Origin: Desulfurococcales archaeon
GTDB taxonomy: Archaea > Thermoproteota > Thermoprotei_A > Sulfolobales > NBVN01
Length of the DNA: 25,819 nucleotides
Direction of reading: 5' to 3'
Assembly: GCA_021158735.1 (NCBI GenBank)
Contig: JAGGUC010000160.1
Coordinates: 1 to 25,819 of the forward strand
The notes beneath the pieces are model-generated. The model ran no database searches. It was given only the letters and a program-made list of their open reading frames with translations, and was not told the DNA's origin. The translations under genes were made by a program, and so were the position numbers. Below, piece after piece: positions 13,593 to 22,304 of this stretch (positions within the stretch are counted from its first letter, which is position 1; each line of letters starts with the position of its first letter).

Positions 13593-15785
13593 TCACGTGC
13601 TGGGGTCGTACTTATACACAGACACAACAATATATAGGTTACCTGTAGGCAGCGGTAGTGCCTCACTTACAGCTATGTACGCAGGTTTAAAGTAGTACAT
13701 TCTAGGTCTCGGCAGTATTGGTGGTGCGCTAGGATTGAAGTAGTAGAACGATGGGATAATGCCCTTATTACCCCATACTACGTATGCTGTATTCAATATG
13801 ATCTTAAAGAGCGTCGTATTCTGTAGCCTCGTGTCGGTCCAGTTCGGCAATACCACACTCACACGATAGTTCTTATCTACATATACGTACGTAGGTGGTT
13901 TTCTTCCAGCAACTCTATATATTGCTACGATACCCTTAGCTGCGTCAGTCCCTATGACGTACCTACCCAAAACTATAGGCCCTGGGCAAACAATCATGAA
14001 CCCCCCGGGCCTGTACTGGACTAAGTAGGCTTCATAAACGGCTATGTATAGTTTTGAGGGGTCTATTCTGAATTTACTAGTGAATATCTGTAATGCTTCA
14101 TCCTCAGTGCCTGTTAGGGCTTTCGCCAGCAACTCTATCTGTGTAGCATTAAGTGTCGCACCGTCAGCCACGCTCGCCCGCTCACCTATAACCGATATCC
14201 AGTATCCATAGTCCCACCATGAAACTATGACCGCGTCCTTAGGGGTGTTATTTTTAATCCAATTGAGAGCGTCCAGCCAAGCAGGTATGTTTGTCCCTAA
14301 TCCAACACCTGACTCTATGATTGTAGGAATGGTACCTCTATAGTTTCCTGCCCACACGACTATGCCTTGAGCTATTATAGCTATTGCGAAGACCGAGAGT
14401 ATTGCGAGTGCTATAGCTCTTGAGAACCACGACCCCCTACCCCTTCTGAAATACGTGGATAACAGGAAGAATGGGAAGGCAGCAGCTGTAATTGCTACTA
14501 CGTAGTTTGTGTACGGAAAGAAGTAAGCTACATTCACGGTTGCGAAGATGGAGAGAACGAAGAGTATGGTAACGAATAATTCTGCTATATTCTTTCTTGT
14601 TACTGCTCTATAGGCTAGGTATATAAGCATAGGTATAGCTACGACTACTGCGGCACCCTCCTGAGTTATGAATGATGATGCACTGGCTTTCTGGTACTCC
14701 TGCACAGTCTCAACTAAAACGTGAGTTAGCTTTCCCAATCCTATGGCTGCGAGGGCTTTCCCTGCAACGGCGATTTTACCAGTTACCAGTGCGTATGCTC
14801 CTGTAAGTATAATAAGTACAAGGATAGATAGGTAAATTAATTTGTACTTCCTAAGCAGTGGAAACGACATCACTAAGTTCTTTGCGGAAGCGAGCTTCTG
14901 CAGGGCGTAACCTATGAAGAACAAGGCGAAAATGCCTGGAATAACTAAGCCCGCACTCCGCAGTATGTAGTTGAACCCCCTATAAAATGGGGTAACACAT
15001 ATAGCGGCTGTTAACGGTATGAGCTCTAACACCATCAAGTATAGGTCATGTACGGTTAACTTCCTTATCAGCGGTAGTAGAGCTATTTGAACAGCTATCG
15101 CAGCAAGAACTAAGTTAAATCCTGCCCATGACATGGCGGCAAGAGCTAAGAATATACCTGATACTGCGGCACTGACGAAGTCAACTCTTTTCCAGGCCCT
15201 CACATGAAAGTAAATCGCGGGGAATAAGAAAGCCATGCCTATGGAGTACTTAACAGTGAATCCAGCGACATGTCTACTGACGAACATTAGTGATGCAGCT
15301 ACTGTAGAGAATGCTGCAGGTATGTCACCCCACAGTTCCCTAACTGCGAGGTAAACGCCCAGTGCCGTCATTATGAAAAATACTATCGGAAGATAAACCA
15401 TCCAATCGTACAGTGTCAAGGAGGGGTTGAATAATCTGGCAACCTCATATGTTATGATGGAGAAGTAAGGTAGCATGGGGAGTGATGAGTGCGTGAAGTC
15501 CCTGCCCCATGGATACCAGAATAGGTGCGTAACGTCATTAAACCTTCTTAAGTAGTTGAAGTACTCCAGCCCATTTCGATATAGCTGACTTGCTATCCAG
15601 TACTCTGAGTATGGGTCAAGCTCGAATAGTGTAGGACCGTAACCGAGTTTCTCCGCGTTCCACACGGGGTAGAGCCTGAGGTAAGAACCAACTGCTAAGG
15701 ACATTATTAGTACAGTCAGTGAGAACACTACCCTCCAGTACTTCTTCAGCCAGGACAGAAACCTGCCTGAAATTACTCTAGACAC
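13593..15785 (-). CDS. aglB: Oligosaccharyltransferase, STT3/AglB family
   Basis: 730 residues. Transfers a lipid-linked glycan to Asn in N-x-S/T sequons on the outer face of the membrane. About a dozen hydrophobic segments occupy residues 15-480. The first loop has FELDPYSEYW, supplying the conserved metal aspartate. A later loop has ETVQEYQ, which fits the TIxE/SVSE motif. The soluble domain begins near 500 with VSWWDYGYW (WWDYG) and ADGATLNATQ. The expected second acidic motif after SRHVAGF is missing: it reads TVKYSIG. GTG start; a BoxA-like AACTTAAAT overlaps the end of the upstream permease gene, so it may have its own promoter as well as operon transcription. Confidence 0.94.
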   Translation of the reverse strand: MSRVISGRFLSWLKKYWRVVFSLTVLIMSLAVGSYLRLYPVWNAEKLGYGPTLFELDPYSEYWIASQLYRNGLEYFNYLRRFNDVTHLFWYPWGRDFTHSSLPMLPYFSIITYEVARLFNPSLTLYDWMVYLPIVFFIMTALGVYLAVRELWGDIPAAFSTVAASLMFVSRHVAGFTVKYSIGMAFLFPAIYFHVRAWKRVDFVSAAVSGIFLALAAMSWAGFNLVLAAIAVQIALLPLIRKLTVHDLYLMVLELIPLTAAICVTPFYRGFNYILRSAGLVIPGIFALFFIGYALQKLASAKNLVMSFPLLRKYKLIYLSILVLIILTGAYALVTGKIAVAGKALAAIGLGKLTHVLVETVQEYQKASASSFITQEGAAVVVAIPMLIYLAYRAVTRKNIAELFVTILFVLSIFATVNVAYFFPYTNYVVAITAAAFPFFLLSTYFRRGRGSWFSRAIALAILSVFAIAIIAQGIVVWAGNYRGTIPTIIESGVGLGTNIPAWLDALNWIKNNTPKDAVIVSWWDYGYWISVIGERASVADGATLNATQIELLAKALTGTEDEALQIFTSKFRIDPSKLYIAVYEAYLVQYRPGGFMIVCPGPIVLGRYVIGTDAAKGIVAIYRVAGRKPPTYVYVDKNYRVSVVLPNWTDTRLQNTTLFKIILNTAYVVWGNKGIIPSFYYFNPSAPPILPRPRMYYFKPAYIAVSEALPLPTGNLYIVVSVYKYDPST

Positions 15786-15818
15786 GGTACCAGCCCTAAA
15801 GGTTAGTGAAATAATTCG

Positions 15819-15827
15819 ATTTAAGTT
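15819..15827 (-). promoter_or_regulatory. BoxA-like element before the oligosaccharyltransferase gene
   Basis: On the minus strand AACTTAAAT precedes the GTG at 15785 by about 38 bases, predicting a leader of about 12 bases. It overlaps the permease stop codon. Suggests internal initiation in an otherwise continuous operon. Confidence 0.35.
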
Positions 15828-17068
15828 TTTAAGTATATTATTCTTTCATCACTGAACATCTTTACAGAGAGCGCCAGGAGCGCTACTGACTCAGCCAGGG
15901 CTATGCCCAAGTGCATTAAGGCCCTAATAGGGGCTCCTAACACAATATCACGTATCATTATGACAACATGCGTGTATGGGAGCACGTAGAGGGGGTACTT
16001 AATTGAGGCCTGGAGATTTGGTATGTCGACATAGAGGCATATGAAGAATATTATTGATGCAATACTAATTATTGCTAGTGACACGGCTTGGGAGGACCTG
16101 TAGCTACCAGCCCTAATCATTGCAGGAAGTACTAGGGCGAGTGAGGCAAGAATGGAGACATACACACCTACTATGTGAATAACTACTAGGTCCGCAGTCA
16201 GGTAAGCTAGTACATTAACGCCATAAGCTAGGGATGGGAGGACGAAGAATAGTATTAATCCTACAGCATCACTCACACCAGCCATAAGACCTACCAGTGA
16301 AGTAGATAGCACTTTCCCTAAGAGAAGGGCCTGCCTAGGTAGAGGGGTCGCTAGCACTGCCTCAAATGTCTTCCTCTCTTTCTCACCTATGATGGAATCA
16401 GTGATGTATGCTATGGATGGTGTAGTAACGAAAATTAAACTGAAAGCAACGATCCTAGCTAAGTATGTCCTAAATTCCTCCGCAGGCGATGCAGCGACTC
16501 CGCCTGGGCCGACAATTCCAACAATCACTTTTATTGGGGATAGGATGGATTCAACATTAACTTTTAAGCCGCTCCTGTCTGCAAGGTATAGGGTCTTTAT
16601 CTGCGATACGTACTTAGAGTAGGAAGACAGCTCATTCTGAACTATCCTGTCAGCATCATAGGCTTTCACGGATCCTACAGTTCGAATAATTTTTACGTAA
16701 GCTAACCTAGTAAGACTAGTTAGGTTTACTACAAATCCTTTTGGTACTACGACTTTCAGGTCAAAGTACATACCTTTTAATTCCTGGGGATTGATAACTA
16801 CCCTGACAATGAAATTATTAGCTTTCAAGGCGGCAACCACCTTGGATATCAGGCCATGGCTACTTACATTATGACCTCCCAGTAGTGCCCAGGAGCGGTC
16901 TTCGTCTATGATGACAACTACTCCCTGCTGATACTGTTGGAGGTAAAGTGATGACAGCCCCATTAATGGCATGATGAGGAGGGGTAGTACAGCAATGACG
17001 AGTAGTGTCCTGAGATCCCTGATCATGGACTTTAACTCCTTCCACATTACAGGATATAACTTACTCAC
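15821..17068 (-). CDS. ABC-2 type transporter permease
   Basis: 415 residues. One hydrophobic segment near the N-terminus (about 22-44), then a large extracellular region of roughly 160 residues, then about five membrane helices (IVAFSLIFVTTPSIAYI onward). The cytoplasmic motif GEKERKTFEAVLATPLPRQALLLGK is the hallmark of the NatB/YhaP-like ABC-2 exporters. It would work with the ATPase encoded just upstream. Cargo is not evident; position next to the oligosaccharyltransferase is suggestive of an exported glycan, lipid or peptide. I prefer GTG at 17068, with GGTGA six bases upstream; it overlaps the ATPase stop by 8 bases. TTG at 17080 and GTG at 17077 are alternatives. Confidence 0.9.
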   Translation of the reverse strand: MSKLYPVMWKELKSMIRDLRTLLVIAVLPLLIMPLMGLSSLYLQQYQQGVVVIIDEDRSWALLGGHNVSSHGLISKVVAALKANNFIVRVVINPQELKGMYFDLKVVVPKGFVVNLTSLTRLAYVKIIRTVGSVKAYDADRIVQNELSSYSKYVSQIKTLYLADRSGLKVNVESILSPIKVIVGIVGPGGVAASPAEEFRTYLARIVAFSLIFVTTPSIAYITDSIIGEKERKTFEAVLATPLPRQALLLGKVLSTSLVGLMAGVSDAVGLILFFVLPSLAYGVNVLAYLTADLVVIHIVGVYVSILASLALVLPAMIRAGSYRSSQAVSLAIISIASIIFFICLYVDIPNLQASIKYPLYVLPYTHVVIMIRDIVLGAPIRALMHLGIALAESVALLALSVKMFSDERIIYLKT

Positions 17069-17801
17069 TATAGTCACCAACTAATTTGATGAATGCTTCC
17101 TCCAAGTTAGTTGTATTAGTGTACTTAACTAAATTACTAGGTGAGTCAGTAGCGATTATGCGTCCTTCATGAATTAGAGCTACTCTATCGCATAGATACT
17201 GTACTTCAAGCATGTTGTGGGAAGATATTATTATAGTAGTCTTCATGTTCTTTGCGAAGTCCCTAATCATTTCCCTAATATGTACAGCGGAGAATACGTC
17301 CAGACCTGATGTAGGTTCATCAAGTATTACCAGTTTAGACCTAGTCATGAGTGTCCGAGCTACAGCTATTCTTCTCGCCATACCTTTACTGTATTCACCT
17401 GCCCTCCTCCCTAGTACGTCACTGCTTAAGCTAGCAATTCTAGCTCCTTCCTCAGCCAGCCTGTGTGCCTCTTGTTTGCTTCCAGCATATACCATTGCGA
17501 AGTACAGGAGGTTCTCCCACCCAGTAAGTCTGTGGTAGAGGCTTGCTTCCTCAGGAAGGTATGATATTAGCTTTCTCACTTTCTTTCTATTTTTAGGTAG
17601 CTCGTACCCCAAGACATTGACATATCCTTCATCATGCCTAACCAATGTAGCAATTATTCGCAGCGTGGTTGTCTTGCCAGCACCATTAGGGCCTATAAGT
17701 CCGAACACCTCTCCCTCTAGTACCTTCAGTGCCACACCTTTTAGCGCGGTAACCTTTCCAAATCTTTTCTTAACGTCACGTAGCTCTACCGCGTACCTCA
17801 C
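17061..17801 (-). CDS. ABC transporter ATP-binding protein
   Basis: 246 residues. Complete nucleotide-binding domain: Walker A GPNGAGKTTTLR (37-48), Q-loop region around ISYLPEEASLY, signature EYSKGMARRIAVA (usual for ABC-2 exporters in place of LSGGQ), Walker B LVILDEPTSGLD, and the switch histidine in IIISSHNM. It energises the permease encoded immediately downstream, with which it overlaps by 8 bases. GTG start follows GAGGAACAGAGG. A TATA-like GGTTATTAACC about 38 bases upstream should drive the whole minus-strand operon ATPase-permease-oligosaccharyltransferase-amidohydrolase. Confidence 0.95.
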   Translation of the reverse strand: MRYAVELRDVKKRFGKVTALKGVALKVLEGEVFGLIGPNGAGKTTTLRIIATLVRHDEGYVNVLGYELPKNRKKVRKLISYLPEEASLYHRLTGWENLLYFAMVYAGSKQEAHRLAEEGARIASLSSDVLGRRAGEYSKGMARRIAVARTLMTRSKLVILDEPTSGLDVFSAVHIREMIRDFAKNMKTTIIISSHNMLEVQYLCDRVALIHEGRIIATDSPSNLVKYTNTTNLEEAFIKLVGDYSE

Positions 17802-17949
17802 CCTCTGTTCCTCACAAGCAGGAGTGAGGAAAAGGTTAATAACCCTAAGGTAATACTGAGCAACTACTAATTCCGGAATAAAAATCTCCGAGAAAATTGA
17901 GGTATCACCTTAAATTCTCACGTACTCACGATCGTTAGGTAGCGTTAAG

Positions 17950-18624
17950 ATGGTGACTTTTCTAGAATCTGTAATTCATGAAGTTCTGATGAAGTATGGG
18001 GAACGAGCACTTTATGTCCTGAAAGCTGCTGTTGAGGTGACGGAAGAGAATAGCGCTATGGGTAAGAGAACACCAGGTGATTTCGATAGTAAGGGGCTTA
18101 TAAGGAAATTAAGGGAATGGGGAATCACGTATAACCCAAGTCAGCTACTGAGGATAATGGAGCGTGACTACGGGATAATTGAGACCGTGTATAAATCTGC
18201 CACGCAGAAATGGTGGAGATTCACGGATATTACTGCTGTGAAGGATGTGATCAGGACTTACGAAGGAGGAGATGATGAAATTATCGACGACCCTGAGCAT
18301 TACGTTCTTAATCTTCAAATAGAAGTAATAGATGTAGACAGGCTATTGAATGAAGTTAAGGAAATGTACTCTAAAGGTAAGTTGTCAGGGACCGAGAAGA
18401 ACAGGATAAAGCAGATAGTAGTTGAGGAATTACCGACCGTAGCTAAGGTAATGAAGGAAGCACAAAGATATGAGGGGAAATACAGGGACTTCATAAGAAA
18501 ATGCAGCTTTCTATTGAAACTAATTAGTGAGTTACTGAGGAGAATTAAGATGGGTTCAATGCCTTCTGTATCGAAGAGTGTGCTCGGGGAAGAAAGCGTA
18601 GGGCTTGAGCCAGCAGGTCGGTAA
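17950..18624 (+). CDS. Hypothetical protein with winged-helix-like N-terminus
   Basis: Not assigned to a named family. 224 residues. The N-terminal third (LIRKLREWGITYNPSQLLRIM then ERDYGIIETVYKSATQKWWRFTD) has the helix-helix-wing pattern of a winged HTH. A variable acidic linker follows, then a long helical part (LNEVKEMYSKGKLSGTEKNRIKQIV and KVMKEAQRYEGKYRDFIRK) that may form a coiled coil. Likely a DNA-binding or chromosome-associated protein, by inference. ATG start. A box near 17910-17920 predicts transcription from about 17941. It stands between the ABC operon (divergent) and panE. Confidence 0.65.
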   Translation: MVTFLESVIHEVLMKYGERALYVLKAAVEVTEENSAMGKRTPGDFDSKGLIRKLREWGITYNPSQLLRIMERDYGIIETVYKSATQKWWRFTDITAVKDVIRTYEGGDDEIIDDPEHYVLNLQIEVIDVDRLLNEVKEMYSKGKLSGTEKNRIKQIVVEELPTVAKVMKEAQRYEGKYRDFIRKCSFLLKLISELLRRIKMGSMPSVSKSVLGEESVGLEPAGR

Positions 18625-18729
18625 TTCTAGCTTCTAAAAATTTAGGTTTCGTTGATTAATGATTGGCAGTTTCACTTAAGTAACGAAAAGAGTATTGTAA
18701 GCGGTGTCACTGTTTCCGAGGGATATGAG

Positions 18730-19647
18730 TTGAGAGTAGGTATAGTCGGTGGTGGTGCCGTAGGCACGCTGCTGGCATACGCGCTCAACTTAAGTGGTAT
18801 TAAACCATTCGTTATTTACAGAAGTAAGGCCAAGAAATCTAGGAGGTCCCGGGAAGGGCTGAGACTCCAAGTGACCTCCTCAGGTGGCAGCGTAGTGTAC
18901 CAGGTCAATGCTTACCACATTACCTATGATGAACTACCTGATAACTTTCTAGACATCTTACTTATAGCTACTAAGGCTTATGATATTAGGGAAGCCCTGC
19001 TAAGTATCGTACCTGCACTGAGCGATAATGCGGTCGCAATATCATGTCAGAATGGATTGTGGTCCCTGGAATTATTAGAGAAGGTACTGGGGAAGGAGAA
19101 GTCTGCAGCCCTAATCCTTAATGCAGGTGTTTATGAGGTAGATGAAGTAACATACTCGCTGGCTGGATGTGGAAGTAGTTACTTAGGGCAACACTGCAGG
19201 CCACAGCCTTGGCTTATGAAAGTAGCTGAAATTCTTCATTTTCTAAACATTAAGGTTGTTGATGATGTGGAGGGGTATAGGTGGCTAAAACTAATAGTTA
19301 ATTCTGCAATAAACCCACTTACTGCTATTTTAAGAGCTAAGAACTCAATAATTATAGACAATCCATTAGTGGGGAAGCTGGCAGCTAAAGTAGTTCTTGA
19401 GGGCTGGCTAGTGAGTAGAGAGTTGGGGATCACACTACCGCGTAATCCCATAATTGAGTTAATTAATGTTGCAGCCGCAACTGGAGAGAACTATTCATCT
19501 ATGTATCAGGACGTGATTAAAGGAAGACGTACCGAGATAGACTACATTAATGGAGCCATAGTCGAGATTGGGGAAAGAGTAGGTGTTAACACCGTACTAA
19601 ATAAGGTACTTACACTTCTGATTAAGTCAATAGAAGGTCGCGGGTAG
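18730..19647 (+). CDS. panE: 2-dehydropantoate 2-reductase (ketopantoate reductase)
   Basis: 305 residues. Reduces ketopantoate to pantoate with NAD(P)H. Seen: VGIVGGGAVGTLLAYAL, the Rossmann glycine loop at the very start; ILLIATKAYDIREAL with the lysine of the substrate site; SCQNGL; and in the C-terminal helical domain YRWLKLIVNSAINPLTAIL with the catalytic-lysine helix. I chose TTG at 18730, directly before the first strand, which gives the usual length near 300 residues. A TTG at 18652 would add 26 residues unlike the family and lies too near the A/T box at about 18633-18645. In Thermococcus this enzyme is feedback-inhibited by CoA. panB follows 66 bases downstream. Confidence 0.9.
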   Translation: MRVGIVGGGAVGTLLAYALNLSGIKPFVIYRSKAKKSRRSREGLRLQVTSSGGSVVYQVNAYHITYDELPDNFLDILLIATKAYDIREALLSIVPALSDNAVAISCQNGLWSLELLEKVLGKEKSAALILNAGVYEVDEVTYSLAGCGSSYLGQHCRPQPWLMKVAEILHFLNIKVVDDVEGYRWLKLIVNSAINPLTAILRAKNSIIIDNPLVGKLAAKVVLEGWLVSRELGITLPRNPIIELINVAAATGENYSSMYQDVIKGRRTEIDYINGAIVEIGERVGVNTVLNKVLTLLIKSIEGRG

Positions 19648-19661
19648 ATTCGGACATAACT

Positions 19662-19673
19662 AAGTATTTAAAG
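19662..19673 (+). promoter_or_regulatory. BoxA of panB
   Basis: AAGTATTTAAAG is the same type of box seen elsewhere in the window. The predicted transcript start is near 19695, just at the foot of the stem-loop at 19697-19718. It implies panB is not only transcribed from the panE promoter. Confidence 0.5.
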
Positions 19674-19696
19674 CAACAATAACTTGAATACCTCAG

Positions 19697-19718
19697 ACCA
19701 CTAAATAACCTTAGTGGT
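19697..19718 (+). promoter_or_regulatory. Stem-loop / dyad over the panB start region
   Basis: ACCACTAA-ATAACC-TTAGTGGT: perfect 8-base arms with a 6-base loop. The 3' arm contains the GTG at 19714. In the predicted transcript this hairpin would sit at or next to the 5' end. It could be an operator for a repressor, or an RNA structure hiding the first start codon. Either could regulate entry into CoA synthesis. Structure is seen; function is inferred. Confidence 0.45.
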
Positions 19719-20589
19719 TAGTGTGGGAGAGAGGCAGGAGAAGTTACTACCGTATCATTTCATAAAGATGAAAAAGCAGGGTAAGAAGATAGTCATGATA
19801 ACAGCGTATGATTACTTTCAAGCGCGGATAGCTGACGAGGCCGGTGTTGACGGCATATTGGTGGGTGACTCACTGGGTATGGTTGTAATGGGTTACAAAT
19901 CAACTTTAGCAGTTACCTTAGATGATATAGTGCATCATACCAAGGCAGTACTTAATGCAGGCCCAAGAGCTCTAGTAGTAGCGGATATGCCGTTTATGAC
20001 CTATGAGGTAGGTAAGGATGAAGCCCTGAGAAATGCTGGTAGACTGATTAAGTTGGGTGCTGATGCCGTAAAACTTGAGGGCGGGGTTGAGGTCGCAGAT
20101 GCCGTCAAGGCACTGGTCAGTTCTGGAATACCTGTGATGGGGCATATAGGTCTTAACCCGCAGAGGCACCTCGTGATGGGGGGTTATAGGTTAAGGGGTA
20201 AATATGCTGAGGATGCCGTAGAAGTTTTGGAGGATGCTGAAGCACTGGAGGAGGCAGGGGCGTTTGCTGTTATAATTGAATTTACTGCTGCTGAGGTCGC
20301 TGCTGAAGTAACTAGGAGACTGAAGATACCGACGATCTGCATAGGTTCAGGCCCTCACTGCGACGGGCAGATACTTGTGTTTCATGATGTAGTCGGCCTT
20401 AACCCGGAGCCCCCCATGTTCGTTAAGAAGTACGCGCAGGCGTATGAGGACTTCAAGAACGCAATTTCTACATATAAGGTGGAAGTGGAGAGCAGGAACT
20501 TCCCAGCTAAGGACAAGTACCATCGAATGAAGGAAGGTGAGTTACAGAAATTTAAGGAATTAATAAGTCGTAGGAAGTGCAGGACATAG
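19714..20589 (+). CDS. panB: 3-methyl-2-oxobutanoate hydroxymethyltransferase (ketopantoate hydroxymethyltransferase)
   Basis: 291 residues, TIM-barrel. Adds a hydroxymethyl group from 5,10-methylene-tetrahydropterin to 2-oxoisovalerate, giving ketopantoate, the first committed step to CoA. Metal ligands line up: VGDSLGM (Asp52), ADMPFMTYE (Asp91), KLEGG (Glu122). Also seen are GHIGLNPQ and SGPHCDGQILVFHD. GTG at 19714 lies in a hairpin arm; GTG at 19723 is a good alternative and would drop three residues. The stop is directly followed by the convergent stop of phosphopantothenate synthetase, with no bases between. The cofactor donor in these archaea may be a modified pterin. Confidence 0.96.
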   Translation: MVSVGERQEKLLPYHFIKMKKQGKKIVMITAYDYFQARIADEAGVDGILVGDSLGMVVMGYKSTLAVTLDDIVHHTKAVLNAGPRALVVADMPFMTYEVGKDEALRNAGRLIKLGADAVKLEGGVEVADAVKALVSSGIPVMGHIGLNPQRHLVMGGYRLRGKYAEDAVEVLEDAEALEEAGAFAVIIEFTAAEVAAEVTRRLKIPTICIGSGPHCDGQILVFHDVVGLNPEPPMFVKKYAQAYEDFKNAISTYKVEVESRNFPAKDKYHRMKEGELQKFKELISRRKCRT

Positions 20590-21375
20590 CTAGCAGATTA
20601 AGAGCCCCTCGGACTCTGCAATTCCTAGTAATCTCTGTGCAATGTGCCTAACGGCATTCCTCAGTATTCTTTCATTATCATATGAAGTGAGTAGCTCCTT
20701 AAGCTCACTGCTGCTTCTTCTTTTCAGCTCCTTAGCTCTTTTAATCATTAGCGGCATTGCCCTCACAACATTGTCCACGATAGTTATGCTGGCAGCCCTA
20801 GCTGTTCTCGAAAGCGGATTTAAATCAATCGCAACAACTGTCTTACCCATCCTTCTAAGGGCCTCCGTCCGATCTCCATCTTCAAGCGGGACCAAAACCA
20901 CGTCAGCTATAAGGATGCCTTTAGAGCTAACTCTTCTCCTCTCACTGAATAACTCCGGGATCAATGCTGTAGCATCGTCAACCCCTAGGACATGAGTTGC
21001 CCCGTTCTCCATAAGTACTTCAGCAATTTTCCTGACTCTTTCCTCAGTTCTATAGAATAGGTTAACCTCGATCTTAGCACCTACGACATCAGCTAGCTCA
21101 ACCACCTCTCCAGGTGTTAAAGCAGCTACATTACCATTAACGGAGATTACTGGATACCTGGCCAGGAGGAACGCCGCAACAGCTGCGTCTATTGCTTCCT
21201 TAGCGAATGGCTGTGTTTCCTCACCGATTAGGTAGTCAAAGCACTCGCCTCTACCGTGCGCTATAAGTCCCTGAGGAACTACGAATCCTTTTTTAAAACC
21301 CTCAATTAACTTCTCACGTACTAGCAGCGACTCACGCCTGGGATGCGAAGCGGGGATTTCTATATCTTCCACCAT
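20590..21375 (-). CDS. Phosphopantothenate synthetase (4-phosphopantoate--beta-alanine ligase, DUF137)
   Basis: 261 residues of the archaea-specific family that joins 4-phosphopantoate to beta-alanine using ATP, replacing bacterial PanC and part of CoaA. Seen: SHPRRESLLVREKLIEGF, QGLIAHGRGECFDYLIGE, ISVNGNVAALTPGE, LFYRTEERVRKI, LGVDDATALIPEL, ADVVLVPLEDGDRTEAL and DLNPLSRTA, which are the conserved blocks of this family in the right order. ATG start. It follows pantoate kinase by 59 bases on the same strand and has its own BoxA (21406-21418), so it may be transcribed alone as well as from coaBC. Its stop abuts that of panB. Confidence 0.95.
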   Translation of the reverse strand: MVEDIEIPASHPRRESLLVREKLIEGFKKGFVVPQGLIAHGRGECFDYLIGEETQPFAKEAIDAAVAAFLLARYPVISVNGNVAALTPGEVVELADVVGAKIEVNLFYRTEERVRKIAEVLMENGATHVLGVDDATALIPELFSERRRVSSKGILIADVVLVPLEDGDRTEALRRMGKTVVAIDLNPLSRTARAASITIVDNVVRAMPLMIKRAKELKRRSSSELKELLTSYDNERILRNAVRHIAQRLLGIAESEGLLIC

Positions 21376-21405
21376 ATCTGCTACCGTGCTCTAGTTACTA
21401 TGACT

Positions 21406-21418
21406 GAACTTAAAAACG
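21406..21418 (-). promoter_or_regulatory. BoxA of the phosphopantothenate synthetase gene
   Basis: Minus-strand CGTTTTTAAGTTC is centred about 37 bases before the ATG at 21375, giving a leader of about 11 bases. The T-run could also terminate the upstream pantoate kinase transcript. Confidence 0.4.
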
Positions 21419-21434
21419 CCTTTTAGGTGATTAC

Positions 21435-22304
21435 TTAGTAATAAATATTAAGTCCACTAGGTGCTGGATTGAAGAGCTTTACTGTGCCATATCTTCTAAG
21501 AATATAAGTTAACTCATCGGATATGCTTGAATCGTGCAGAACAACTAGTAAGGACTTCTTAATGAAGTACCCTAGAACGGAGCCGTTGCTGATAAAATGT
21601 CTAAGCTGCTCTTTTAGCTCGTTGTCAAGGTCGGGGGTTAGAAATCCTACTGCCTTACTAAATTTATGTGACTTATCAATAAATGAGCAGAGGTTGTATT
21701 CCTTAATGAAGTCATTGTATGCGGACCACCCAGCCCTAACTATTTTGTCATGATAGTTTCTCAGCATTTGAGGTGTGAATAGCTTATGCCCGAGGTGGAC
21801 TGTAGCTACTCTTAATTTCTCCTTAATTATTATGCAGTCAACCTCTCCTATGCCTGGCGGTCCAGGCTTTAACCTTACCGTGAGTCCTTTTCCGAGCACC
21901 TCAGCCGTAACGTCTCCCAGTCCAGTCATGTTAAATACTTCGGCAAAATGTGCTGCCCTACTCGCTTGTATTATCGAGACGTAGCCATGTTTCTTCTTCA
22001 ATAGGAATATGGCGTACCCGAGAGCAAGAACGGCACTTAAGCCGTAGCCCTCACCTAATTCCACATTTGTCAGCATCTCGATCGTAATATTGGGTTCCAC
22101 CCTCAAGTACTTAGCAACGGCATCGACTATATTAGCCCCCTTGGTCAGTAGACCACTACTTCTGTATTGCCTCTGGCTAATCTCCTTGACGATGCAGTAA
22201 GGGGTTAAAGTAATGCCAGCCCCTAGAGATCCTGTTAGTAAGTAATCATTCTTTATTATAGGGACCCAAAATCCACTTACGTGTAGAGGCACCTTAACGA
22301 TCAT
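21435..22304 (-). CDS. Pantoate kinase (GHMP kinase superfamily)
   Basis: 289 residues. Phosphorylates pantoate to 4-phosphopantoate, the archaeal route in place of pantothenate kinase. Seen: the N-terminal block VPLHVSGFWVPI followed by LLTGSLGAGITL, both typical of the family; the GHMP phosphate loop GEGYGLSAVLALGYA; FNMTGLGDVTAE; and LKPGPPGIGEVD. ATG overlaps the coaBC stop by 4 bases (ATGA), so the two are translationally coupled. The next gene downstream encodes the enzyme using its product, and PoK and PPS are neighbours in many archaea. Strong call by both sequence and context. Confidence 0.93.
   Translation of the reverse strand: MIVKVPLHVSGFWVPIIKNDYLLTGSLGAGITLTPYCIVKEISQRQYRSSGLLTKGANIVDAVAKYLRVEPNITIEMLTNVELGEGYGLSAVLALGYAIFLLKKKHGYVSIIQASRAAHFAEVFNMTGLGDVTAEVLGKGLTVRLKPGPPGIGEVDCIIIKEKLRVATVHLGHKLFTPQMLRNYHDKIVRAGWSAYNDFIKEYNLCSFIDKSHKFSKAVGFLTPDLDNELKEQLRHFISNGSVLGYFIKKSLLVVLHDSSISDELTYILRRYGTVKLFNPAPSGLNIYY

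Noticed and set aside
13589..13666. An N-terminal extension of the amidohydrolase
   Set aside because: It overlaps the oligosaccharyltransferase coding sequence and adds residues unlike the family; the ATG at 13588 has a ribosome-binding sequence.
22020..22080. Suspected degeneration of the pantoate kinase phosphate loop
   Set aside because: GEGYGLSAVLALGYA aligns adequately with the general GHMP pattern GLGSSAA, and other family blocks are intact.
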